Source: Chloroflexota bacterium
Lineage (GTDB): Bacteria > Chloroflexota > Dehalococcoidia > JACQTR01
NCBI GenBank assembly: GCA_016210705.1
Contig: JACQTR010000193.1
Location: 1-7,365, forward strand
Reading direction: 5' to 3'
DNA length: 7,365 bases
Below, one piece after another: positions 1-4,937 of the stretch (position 1 is its first letter; each line of letters opens with the position of its first letter). The position numbers were made by a program, and so were the translations under genes. The notes below the pieces were generated by a model, which was not told the DNA's origin, made no database searches, and worked only from the letters and a program-made list of their open reading frames with translations.

Positions 1-613
1 AATGTCCATGGCCAGCGTTATCAAGGTTGCCGTAATGCTTACTACCATGGATCAGGCTATACGGGAAGAGCGGGACCTTACTAGTTGGGAGTTGCAGCAA
101 CTAAGGCCCATGATCACCGAAAGCGACAATGATGCCACCACTGCCCTTTGGGATGAACTCGGTGGCGGTGCGGCTATAGAAGCTTATCTTCGTTCAATCG
201 GCGTGACCGATATCGTGCCAAACTCAAGCGACTATTGGGGTGCCAGCCGAGCATCAGCTAAAGCCGTTGCACTTCTGTTTGCAAAAATCGCTTTCAGTGA
301 CATACTCGACCAACCGAAGCGGCAACTGGCTCTGGAACTCCTTAGCGAAGTGATACCGTCTCAGCGGTGGGGGGTTACCGCCGGAGTGCCGGACGAACAG
401 CCGCCGGGTACAGTGATCGGGCTTAAAGACGGATGGTACCCCGCTAGATACGCATGGTGGGTTAACAGTGCTGGGATACTCGTGCCGGGAGATGCTCGTC
501 CTGCTTATGCCATTGCTGTCCTGACCAGGGGGCAGCCGAGCTGGGAATATGGAATTGAAACTATAGAAGGTGTGGCCGAAAGGATATACACTGCCCTGAA
601 TGGTGCACCATGA
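1..613 (+). CDS. Class A beta-lactamase-fold serine hydrolase, 5' partial
   Basis: C-terminal portion of a penicillin-binding/beta-lactamase-fold serine hydrolase (beta-lactamase2 / PBP-transpeptidase superfamily). Counting from the ATG at position 2, the visible motifs are S-V-I-K (residues 5-8, the SxxK nucleophile motif), S-D-N (41-43, second active-site motif) and K-D-G (142-144, in place of the KTG/KSG triad). SxxK normally lies tens of residues from the N-terminus of the mature domain, so the ATG at 2 is internal and the true start is upstream of the window. I see no omega-loop ExxLN motif between SDN and KDG, so the general base of true class A beta-lactamases seems absent. It is therefore more likely a cell-wall-related hydrolase or a penicillin-recognising homologue than a resistance enzyme. 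Members of this family are normally exported; a signal peptide would lie outside the window. The stop is TGA at 611-613. Confident in the superfamily, not in the substrate. Confidence 0.85.
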   Translation, partial: MSMASVIKVAVMLTTMDQAIREERDLTSWELQQLRPMITESDNDATTALWDELGGGAAIEAYLRSIGVTDIVPNSSDYWGASRASAKAVALLFAKIAFSDILDQPKRQLALELLSEVIPSQRWGVTAGVPDEQPPGTVIGLKDGWYPARYAWWVNSAGILVPGDARPAYAIAVLTRGQPSWEYGIETIEGVAERIYTALNGAP

Positions 614-684
614 GCGAGGCCACCAAGCTGGTGGCTCAGTCCTTTAAGCGGGATATACCTCGGATGAGCTGCTGTGTGGAATAA
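610..684 (+). CDS. Possible 24-codon micro-ORF overlapping the hydrolase stop
   Basis: An ATG at 610-612 overlaps the TGA of the upstream hydrolase (ATGA overlap) and opens 24 codons ending in TAA at 682-684. The peptide starts MSEATKLVAQ and ends in SCCVE. The 4-bp overlap is a typical translational-coupling arrangement, but there is no good Shine-Dalgarno sequence, the peptide resembles nothing I know, and a hairpin (619-635) lies inside it. It could be chance or the remnant of a decayed gene. Confidence 0.15.
   Translation: MSEATKLVAQSFKRDIPRMSCCVE
619..635 (+). terminator. Hairpin just after the hydrolase gene, weak terminator candidate
   Basis: GCCACC (619-624), a 5-nt loop and GGTGGC (630-635) form a perfect 6-bp GC-rich stem six bases after the hydrolase stop. 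It is not followed by a clear run of T (TCAGTCCTTT follows), so an intrinsic terminator is only possible. The rest of 614-780 shows no other convincing gene or element. Confidence 0.3.
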
Positions 685-784
685 TGATACTAAAGGCCGA
701 CTGTGCCGAGCCTTCTGAAGCAAATTACGGGGGTCAGGACAGAAGGGGAAAGGCGAAGGCCGTTAGCAAAATGAGGATTAACTC

Positions 785-813
785 TTGATCTCTGAGCCAT
801 AGCCTTCTATAAT
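785..813 (+). promoter_or_regulatory. Sigma-70-type promoter for the arsR operon
   Basis: A -35 element TTGATC (785-790; 4 of 6 to TTGACA) is separated by exactly 17 bp from a perfect -10 TATAAT (808-813). Transcription would start near 820, giving a leader of about 30 nt before arsR. It is the best promoter match in the window and overlaps the regulatory palindrome immediately downstream. Confidence 0.75.
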
Positions 814-816
814 AAG

Positions 817-832
817 TTTAGAATATTCTAAA
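817..832. promoter_or_regulatory. 16-bp perfect palindrome, probable ArsR operator
   Basis: TTTAGAATATTCTAAA is a perfect 16-bp inverted repeat without a spacer, centred between 824 and 825. It begins four bases after the -10 element and covers the predicted transcription start. ArsR/SmtB dimers commonly bind AT-rich imperfect palindromes overlapping promoters of their own operons, so autorepression by the arsR product is the likely role. The symmetry is seen directly; the regulator assignment is inferred from position. Confidence 0.6.
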
Positions 833-848
833 TAAATTACATGGGGCC

Positions 849-1211
849 ATGGTAATGCTCGAATACCAGCGGAACCGACTTTGTGATCTCCACGCTGCTA
901 TATGCAAGACCTTCGCCAGCCCGTGGCGGCTCCGCATCGTGGAAGCTCTTGGGGAAAAGGAATACACCGTATCGCAACTAGTGGAGTTGTTGGGCCTCTC
1001 CAAAAGCAACGTCTCCCAGCATTTGGGCACCATGCGGGAGAAGGGCGTAGTGGAGTACCGTCGCGAGGGCGGATACGTATTCTACCGCCTATCCAATCCC
1101 AAGATTCTTATTGCCTGCCGTCTTATGCGGGAAGTGCTCTTGGAGCAGTTTGAGCGAGCAGGAGAGCTGTCCCGCCTGGGAGTAGCCTATGGTAAAGACT
1201 CTTCAAACTAG
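849..1211 (+). CDS. ArsR/SmtB-family winged-helix transcriptional regulator
   Basis: A 120-aa winged-helix repressor of the ArsR family. The N-terminal helix runs into F-A-S-P-W-R-L-R-I (22-30), the usual 'HPxRLxIL' segment. The helix-turn-helix is at about 40-65, with recognition helix S-K-S-N-V-S-Q-H-L (51-59), followed by the wing R-R-E-G-G-Y-V-F-Y (71-79) and a dimerisation helix at about 84-105. The ELCVC metal site of classical ArsR is absent. There are three cysteines, C12, C19 and C90, in the two helices that pack in the dimer; they could sense thiols, sulfur species or metals, which is inference. The SqrR/BigR cysteine in the 'RLxILC' segment is also absent (E32/A33 there). The ATG at 849 has no clear Shine-Dalgarno; the in-frame ATG at 855 is better placed behind GGGG (843-846) and may be the true start. 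It is first in an apparent operon with dsrE-like and ferredoxin genes and probably autoregulates through the palindrome at 817-832. Confidence 0.88.
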   Translation: MVMLEYQRNRLCDLHAAICKTFASPWRLRIVEALGEKEYTVSQLVELLGLSKSNVSQHLGTMREKGVVEYRREGGYVFYRLSNPKILIACRLMREVLLEQFERAGELSRLGVAYGKDSSN

Positions 1212-1220
1212 GGATAAAAG

Positions 1221-1586
1221 ATGGCAGAAAAAGATCACCGGAAAACGCTAATCATCCTCAATGACCCGCCCTACGGCACGGAGCGCTCCTATAATGGGTT
1301 GCGTCTGGCCACCGCTCTAAGCAAGGGTGAAGATGATGAGGTGCGGATATTCCTTATTGGTGATGCCGTTTTGTGTAGCAAGAGGGGGCAGCAAACCCCC
1401 GACGGCTACTATAACCTGGAGCGGATGCTAAGGGCGGCCTCGCGGCGGGGTGTTACCCTAAGCAGCGGGGCCTGCCTCGACGCTCGGGGCATTGCCGAGG
1501 AAGAGCTAGCAGAAAGCGTGCATCGAGGTTCCTTGGATGAGCTGACCGAGTGGACCCGATGGGCCGATAAGGTGATCGTGTTTTAA
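1221..1586 (+). CDS. DsrE/YchN-family sulfur-relay protein
   Basis: A 121-aa single-domain DsrE/DsrF-like protein. Family members such as TusBCD, DsrEFH and YchN are small cytoplasmic proteins, several of which carry sulfur as a cysteine persulfide. Visible signs are the N-terminal strand and turn L-I-I-L-N-D-P-P-Y-G (10-19), the central strand V-R-I-F-L-I-G-D-A-V (41-50) and C-L-D-A-R-G-I (85-91), which matches the family's conserved 'CxxARGI' region. C85 is the likely active or persulfide-carrying residue; C52 directly follows the central strand. It starts 9 bp after the arsR stop, with a weak GGGA ribosome site, so co-transcription is near certain. The pairing with ArsR and a ferredoxin suggests a sulfur- or redox-responsive unit. 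Family assignment is firm; the sulfur donor and acceptor are unknown. Confidence 0.85.
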   Translation: MAEKDHRKTLIILNDPPYGTERSYNGLRLATALSKGEDDEVRIFLIGDAVLCSKRGQQTPDGYYNLERMLRAASRRGVTLSSGACLDARGIAEEELAESVHRGSLDELTEWTRWADKVIVF

Positions 1587-1644
1587 GCCAGGCAGCAATG
1601 GTGATAGCAACAAGGGCCATGACAACTCTCTGGAAAAGTATATT

Positions 1645-1872
1645 ATGAGTACGGCTGTTATCGACCCAATAAAATATGAGCCCACTCATTGCGATCAAGG
1701 CCGCTGTCTGGCCCGAAAGAGCTGTCCAGTGAAAGCCATCTGGCAAGAGGAGCCGTACGCGGTGCCCTTCCTTAGTGCTGGACGTTGCAATGGCTGCTCC
1801 AAATGTCTCGCCGCCTGTCCGATCAAAGCGATTTATCTGGACGGCATCCGAGGCCAGACACGCTATGGGTAA
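1645..1872 (+). CDS. Atypical dicluster ferredoxin-like protein with seven cysteines
   Basis: A 75-aa soluble iron-sulfur protein. The C-terminal motif is canonical C-x2-C-x2-C-x3-C-P (C48, C51, C54, C58-P59), typical of [4Fe-4S] ferredoxins. The N-terminal motif is unusual, C16-x4-C21-x5-C27-P, giving seven cysteines instead of the eight needed for two ordinary [4Fe-4S] clusters. One site may therefore be a [3Fe-4S] cluster, have a non-cysteine ligand or be empty; H15, D17 and Y11 lie close by. The repeated C-P-x-K-A-I after both motifs shows the usual twofold ferredoxin pseudo-repeat, so this is a true ferredoxin fold rather than a chance ORF. The ATG is preceded by GGAAAAG (1632-1638) with 6-nt spacing. 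It lies 58 bp after the DsrE-like gene on the same strand, probably as the last gene of the arsR operon, and may be its electron carrier. Confidence 0.82.
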   Translation: MSTAVIDPIKYEPTHCDQGRCLARKSCPVKAIWQEEPYAVPFLSAGRCNGCSKCLAACPIKAIYLDGIRGQTRYG

Positions 1873-1883
1873 ATCTAAAGATA

Positions 1884-1943
1884 TTCATCTAGTCTTCATA
1901 CATTCTTCGTACATTCTTCATAACTACTTATTACACTTATAGG
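1884..1943 (+). promoter_or_regulatory. Array of 11-bp direct repeats upstream of the SHOCT gene, OmpR/PhoB-type operator candidate
   Basis: TTC(A/G)T recurs at exactly 11-bp intervals starting at 1884, 1895, 1906 and 1917, with a degenerate fifth copy (TTATT) at 1928. The clearest units are TTCATACATTC and TTCGTACATTC. Head-to-tail repeats with an 11-bp period are the hallmark of tandem sites for OmpR/PhoB-family response regulators. A TATAGG hexamer (1938-1943) begins 10 bp after the fourth unit, where a -10 element sits in PhoB-type activated promoters; no good -35 is visible. Regulator identity is inference; no response regulator gene is in the window. Confidence 0.5.
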
Positions 1944-1971
1944 TGGAGGCTTTAAGAGGAGATTAGCCAAC

Positions 1972-2334
1972 ATGAACCAGTATACAAAGATAGCCTTGAT
2001 TATTGGCGGCATTTTAGCCACTATTTTCATCCTCCTGCCCCTCCTTACCTGGATATTGCCTGACCCACAAGGTGTGGGCTCTGGAATGATGGGAGGCATG
2101 ATGGGTTCAGGTATGATGGGGGGCTGGGGGTGGTTTATGCCCGTCTTCGGCATATTGTTCTGGGTGCTAGTAGTCTGGGGTATTGTAGCTCTGATACGCG
2201 GGGCAGGGCAGTCAGAGACCTCGAATTCAACTTCCAGTCGGCTTGACTCTGCCCTGGAAATCCTTAAACGTAGATATGCCCGAGGGGAGATCAGCAAAGA
2301 GGAGTATGAGGAAAAGAAGCGAGATCTGGCATAA
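1972..2334 (+). CDS. Gly/Met-rich two-helix membrane protein with C-terminal SHOCT domain
   Basis: A 120-aa small membrane protein. It has a first transmembrane segment at about 7-29, a Gly/Met-rich loop at 36-54 containing three G-M-M-G-type repeats and W52/W54, a second hydrophobic segment at about 55-75, a Ser/Thr-rich linker (81-89) and a SHOCT motif at about 92-119 (A-L-E-I-L-K-R-R-Y-A-R-G-E-I-S-K-E-E-Y). SHOCT (short C-terminal) domains are oligomerisation-like tails found on diverse membrane proteins. Methionine-rich loops at membranes are often linked to copper or other soft metals, which is a possibility rather than a demonstrated role here. The ATG follows a strong AGAGGAGA site (1955-1962). 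It is preceded by the 11-bp repeat array and followed 27 bp later by osmC, with which it is probably co-transcribed. Function is unknown. Confidence 0.8.
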   Translation: MNQYTKIALIIGGILATIFILLPLLTWILPDPQGVGSGMMGGMMGSGMMGGWGWFMPVFGILFWVLVVWGIVALIRGAGQSETSNSTSSRLDSALEILKRRYARGEISKEEYEEKKRDLA

Positions 2335-2361
2335 CAACCCTAATCAACGGGAGGGGAACAA

Positions 2362-2889
2362 ATGACCATCAAACACAATGTCAACCTTGGAGCCTTGGAG
2401 AGCACCACCACTCGCGTTCAAAGGGAGCCCAGCCAAGGGAGGCGAATTAACCGGGTGGAGGGAACCTGGGACCTCCAAGAAGGAAGACCCCAGTTCGCTG
2501 CCGAGATCTCATTCGAAGGAGGGAAAACAACCCTTGAGTCTGACCAGCCCACCTTCATGGGTGGGGGTGGCACCAGGCCTGGCCCCATGCTCTACGCCCT
2601 CTTCGGCCTGGCCTCTTGCTTTACCGCCAGCTTCACCAGCGTGGCAGCGATGGAAGGCATCGAGCTAGAAGAGATCAAAACGGCAGCGGAGTTCGATCTT
2701 AATTTCGCCAAAGTCTTAGGTGTCGCTGATCTGCCTATTGTTGAAGAGGTGAGGGTAGCGCTAACGGTACGGAGCCCCGCCCCTAGAGAGCACATAGAAC
2801 GGGCGCTGAGGCTAGCCGAAGAACGGTGCCCCGTTGTATTTTGCCTTTCCAACCCCATCCGCCTGGTAACCACCCTAAACACTACCTAG
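2362..2889 (+). CDS. OsmC-family peroxiredoxin-like protein
   Basis: A 175-aa OsmC/Ohr-superfamily protein; characterised members reduce organic hydroperoxides with a cysteine pair. Visible elements are an extended strand region (28-62), the helix segment G-P-M-L-Y-A-L-F-G-L-A-S-C (74-86) carrying C86 where the family's first catalytic cysteine lies, and R-C-P-V-V (155-159) carrying C156, matching the second conserved cysteine in the family 'CP' segment. An additional cysteine, C161, is close by. An extra N-terminal stretch of about 28 residues precedes the core. The ATG has a very strong GGGAGGGG site (2349-2356). Together with the upstream SHOCT gene it looks like a stress-response pair. 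The stop at 2887-2889 faces the convergent oxidase gene 21 bp away. The family is confident; substrate (organic peroxide or another thiol-reactive compound) is not determined. Confidence 0.88.
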   Translation: MTIKHNVNLGALESTTTRVQREPSQGRRINRVEGTWDLQEGRPQFAAEISFEGGKTTLESDQPTFMGGGGTRPGPMLYALFGLASCFTASFTSVAAMEGIELEEIKTAAEFDLNFAKVLGVADLPIVEEVRVALTVRSPAPREHIERALRLAEERCPVVFCLSNPIRLVTTLNTT

Positions 2890-2910
2890 GTCAAGGGGAG
2901 AAAAAGAGGA

Positions 2911-4350
2911 CTACAAACCCATTTTCCCTGGGTTCATAATGTCCTCGGGATCGAGGGCACGTTTTATTTTCTTTAAGACGTCCAGGCCTTCTCCCAACTC
3001 CCTTTCCATCAGGTGCGCCAGCCTTAGTCCAATGCCATGGCAATATTCCATGGACCCTCCTAAGGCTTGAGCCTTTGTTAGAACCTCGTCCACTGCTTGG
3101 GTCATTTTTGCTAAGGCTTCTTCCTCAGTACCTCCCTGCGCGAACATGACTACGGAAAAAAGCTCCGGTCGGTTCCAAAGGCCAAACTCCCAAATATTGA
3201 CCCCGTGTTTGGTCGTGATCTCTTGACAGGCTCTGCGATATCCCAATACCTCAGAAGGAGAAATAGAAACATGAACGAAGTCGAGCTTTATATGGGGAGG
3301 TAGATTAGGCCAGGCAGAGACTTCACCTCGCTCTCTGGCCTCCAGATATCTATCTCCAGCCTCGTGCCTTGTTTCCCAAAACTCCTGTGCTTTTTGATCG
3401 CTCAACTCCCGACCCTCATAGCGAAAACAAATTTCGTTGGCCCGATTCTTTTGGATGTCCACCTCCCCTTGGATTCCCTCAAAGGCAATATAAAGGGTAG
3501 GAGCCGTTTGTTCAAAATGGAGAAGAGCTCTCACCTCTGGAGGCAAGAAGGATACATCCCTCTCACCGAAGTCTAGCAATGCCGGTTTAAGACCTAGGAC
3601 ATAAAGGCTTTGTATGGCTTTGAATCCCTGCTCAAAGCTGTTAAACTCTACAGCACAAAAAAGGCGCTCCTCAGGAATAGGGAAAACTTTAAGAGTGGCT
3701 TCAGTAACGATTCCAAAGCAGCCCTCGCTACCAACAAAGAGTTCTTTTAGATTTGGGCCGGTAGAGGTTTTGGGGACAGCCCTAATAGTTATTATTTGCC
3801 CATTGGGAAGCACGGCCACCAACCCCAGTACCTGTTCTCCCATAGAACCATATCTAGCTCCCAAATATCCCAAGCCGTTGGTGGCGATAGCCCCGCCTAC
3901 GGTGGCTACTGGCAGCGACCAAGGATCGTGGCCCAACATCAGTCCCTTTTTATTGAGCTGAGCCTCCAAATCCTTTAGCACCACTCCGGCCTCCACCACA
4001 GCCATTCTGTCATCTTCTTTCACGGCCAGAATTTGATTCATTCCTCTTAGGTCAACCACAATGCCTCTCTCGATAGGGACTGCTCCACCCATTAATCCTG
4101 AGCCCCCACCCCAGGGAATAATTGCCCTGTGTTCGGCGGCACAAAGTCGGACAACAGCCGATACTTGACTGGTAGTTTTAGGCCGAACTACCGCTTCTGG
4201 CTTGGTAATCTTTGCCCAATCCTGCCAATAGCCCCGGTGCGGCCCTAAAGCGTCTCTACTGTAGCGTTCTTTGACCACATCTTCGATTAAGACGTTAGAA
4301 GAGCCTACTATAGACGCCAACCTTTCCCCCAGGGACATATCGTCCTTCAT
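2911..4350 (-). CDS. FAD-linked oxidase, GlcD / AGPS-type (PCMH fold)
   Basis: A 479-aa flavoprotein of the vanillyl-alcohol-oxidase/PCMH superfamily, which includes glycolate oxidase GlcD, D-lactate dehydrogenases and alkyl-DHAP synthase. The FAD-binding domain spans about 50-230, with W-G-G-G-S-G-L (80-86), T-V-G-G-A-I-A-T-N-G (150-159) and F-V-G-S-E-G-C-F-G-I-V-T (205-216), all pyrophosphate-binding signatures. The C-terminal FAD-oxidase_C domain ends in H-G-I-G ... D-P-E-D-I-M-N-P-G-K. Likely reaction is flavin-dependent oxidation of a 2-hydroxy acid; the H-G-I-G ending is also AGPS-like, so the substrate is open. No GlcE, GlcF or other Fe-S partner lies beside it. I chose the ATG at 4350 because GGAGAG (4355-4360) sits at ideal spacing; the frame stays open to a TTG at 4362, which would add four residues but has no ribosome site. 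It appears monocistronic. Confidence 0.9.
   Translation of the reverse strand: MKDDMSLGERLASIVGSSNVLIEDVVKERYSRDALGPHRGYWQDWAKITKPEAVVRPKTTSQVSAVVRLCAAEHRAIIPWGGGSGLMGGAVPIERGIVVDLRGMNQILAVKEDDRMAVVEAGVVLKDLEAQLNKKGLMLGHDPWSLPVATVGGAIATNGLGYLGARYGSMGEQVLGLVAVLPNGQIITIRAVPKTSTGPNLKELFVGSEGCFGIVTEATLKVFPIPEERLFCAVEFNSFEQGFKAIQSLYVLGLKPALLDFGERDVSFLPPEVRALLHFEQTAPTLYIAFEGIQGEVDIQKNRANEICFRYEGRELSDQKAQEFWETRHEAGDRYLEARERGEVSAWPNLPPHIKLDFVHVSISPSEVLGYRRACQEITTKHGVNIWEFGLWNRPELFSVVMFAQGGTEEEALAKMTQAVDEVLTKAQALGGSMEYCHGIGLRLAHLMERELGEGLDVLKKIKRALDPEDIMNPGKMGL
2916..2934 (-). terminator. Small hairpin at the 3' end of the oxidase gene, weak terminator candidate
   Basis: AACCCA (2916-2921) and TGGGTT (2929-2934) form a 6-bp stem with a 7-nt loop overlapping the last codons of the oxidase gene. 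Reading along the minus strand, a T-rich stretch (CTCTTTTTCT) follows about 10 nt later, past the stop. The geometry is not that of a standard intrinsic terminator, so support is weak. The osmC/oxidase convergent gap is only 21 bp and holds nothing else. Confidence 0.25.
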
Positions 4351-4437
4351 TTTGCTCTCCAATCTTCACTTAATCCTAGTGTATCAGCTTAGAGGCAACC
4401 CTATACTACCATAAGTCTCCACTGAGGACAGCATTCA

Positions 4438-4466
4438 TTGACAATTATACAATTGAAGGTTAAATT
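4438..4466 (+). promoter_or_regulatory. Promoter for the DUF3303-like gene
   Basis: A perfect -35 TTGACA (4438-4443), a 17-bp spacer and TAAATT (4461-4466; 4 of 6 to TATAAT). Predicted start is near 4473, giving a leader of about 100 nt. It directly overlaps the minus-strand oxidase promoter. Confidence 0.6.
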
Positions 4467-4469
4467 GTC
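4440..4469. promoter_or_regulatory. ACAATT inverted/direct repeats, shared operator candidate
   Basis: GACAATT (4440-4446) and its exact reverse complement AATTGTC (4463-4469) flank 16 bp; a third ACAATT (4449-4454) lies between, 8 bp from the first. All three fall between the -35 and -10 elements of both divergent promoters. A regulator bound here could control both genes at once. The repeats are seen directly; the binding protein is unknown. Confidence 0.4.
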
Positions 4470-4471
4470 CC
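4444..4471 (-). promoter_or_regulatory. Overlapping divergent promoter for the FAD oxidase
   Basis: On the minus strand GGGACA (4471-4466; 4 of 6 to TTGACA), a 16-bp spacer and a perfect TATAAT (4449-4444). Predicted start is near 4437, leaving a leader of about 87 nt before the oxidase ATG. The -10 abuts the -35 of the opposite promoter, so both probably compete for polymerase or are controlled together. Confidence 0.5.
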
Positions 4472-4498
4472 ATGTTCTAGCGGTATGGCGAATGCAGG

Positions 4499-4508
4499 AA
4501 GGAGGTGA
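4499..4508 (+). promoter_or_regulatory. Orphan perfect Shine-Dalgarno sequence in the leader
   Basis: AAGGAGGTGA is a ten-base match to the anti-Shine-Dalgarno sequence, about 68 nt upstream of the real start at 4576. No ATG, GTG or TTG stands at usable spacing downstream. It overlaps the end of a possible 7-codon ORF (ATG at 4485, TGA at 4506-4508). It may be a standby ribosome site, a regulatory leader or a remnant of a lost gene start. Confidence 0.35.
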
Positions 4509-4575
4509 ATCTATAAGACATATAAAATTAAGTGAGCGTGGTCCAAGGTCATATATAAAGGGAAAGGAGACCATA

Positions 4576-4827
4576 ATGTTGTTCATGGTTACCCAAACCC
4601 ATACTCCAGAGCATTGTCCCAAGGATGAGCACGGTGGAGACAAGCTCTTGTTTGACGCCACTGCCAAAGATATCGCTATTAAAGGGCGCTATGGTGCATG
4701 GTCAACCCATACTATTTGGTACGTAGTAGAGGCAGAAACTTACGAAGCCGTGCAGCGCCTTCTCGACCCTGGTATGAAGCGCTGCATGACCTATATAACC
4801 CCAATCGAGGACGTTACCAATCGTTAG
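4576..4827 (+). CDS. Small DUF3303-like protein
   Basis: An 83-aa cytoplasmic protein beginning M-L-F-M-V-T-Q-T-H-T-P-E-H. The opening strand with 'HxPEH', the middle segment I-K-G-R-Y-G-A-W (36-43) and the strand Y-V-V-E-A-E-T-Y-E-A-V-Q followed by L-x-P-G resemble the DUF3303 group, which has a small ferredoxin-like alpha-beta fold related to dimeric alpha-beta barrel proteins. Residues H9, H13 and C14 cluster near the N-terminus and might bind a metal or substrate. I chose the ATG at 4576 because it has a strong GGAAAGGAGA site (4561-4570) and matches the family start; the frame is open further upstream to a TTG at 4438 that is part of the -35 element. It is transcribed divergently from the FAD oxidase. 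No biochemical function is known to me for this family. Confidence 0.75.
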   Translation: MLFMVTQTHTPEHCPKDEHGGDKLLFDATAKDIAIKGRYGAWSTHTIWYVVEAETYEAVQRLLDPGMKRCMTYITPIEDVTNR

Positions 4828-4847
4828 TTTTTACGATAGTAAATTAG

Positions 4848-4879
4848 ACAAGCGAGCCGCTTTATGGAGGCTCGCTTGT
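4848..4879. terminator. Perfect 11-bp stem hairpin between convergent genes, likely bidirectional terminator
   Basis: ACAAGCGAGCC (4848-4858) and GGCTCGCTTGT (4869-4879) are exact reverse complements around a 10-nt loop. The structure lies 21 bp after the DUF3303-like stop and 58 bp after the end of the DUF2249 gene on the other strand. The T-tracts on both sides are poor (TATGTAAAAG on plus, CTAATTTAC on minus), but the stable stem and convergent position support termination in both directions. The remainder of the 110-bp gap shows nothing else. Confidence 0.65.
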
Positions 4880-4937
4880 TATGTAAAAGTAAGCGGTGGC
4901 GTACTTTAAGCACGCTTTAACCGTATGATTATCTACG

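Noticed and set aside
1896..2297. Minus-strand open frame of 133 codons opposite the SHOCT gene
   Set aside because: Its Pro/Ile repeats are the antisense of the GMMG codons; the plus-strand gene has transmembrane segments, a SHOCT motif and a strong ribosome site.
2592..2882. Minus-strand open frame of 96 codons opposite osmC
   Set aside because: Shadow of osmC; no ribosome site, and low-complexity Ser/Arg-rich composition without recognisable motifs.
4351..4362. TTG start at 4362 for the FAD oxidase
   Set aside because: The GGAGAG site (4355-4360) overlaps this TTG region and is spaced for the ATG at 4350.
4438..4575. Upstream extension of the DUF3303-like frame to a TTG at 4438 (129 aa in total)
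   Set aside because: The TTG is part of the -35 element TTGACA, no ribosome site precedes it, and the ATG at 4576 has a strong Shine-Dalgarno and matches the family start.
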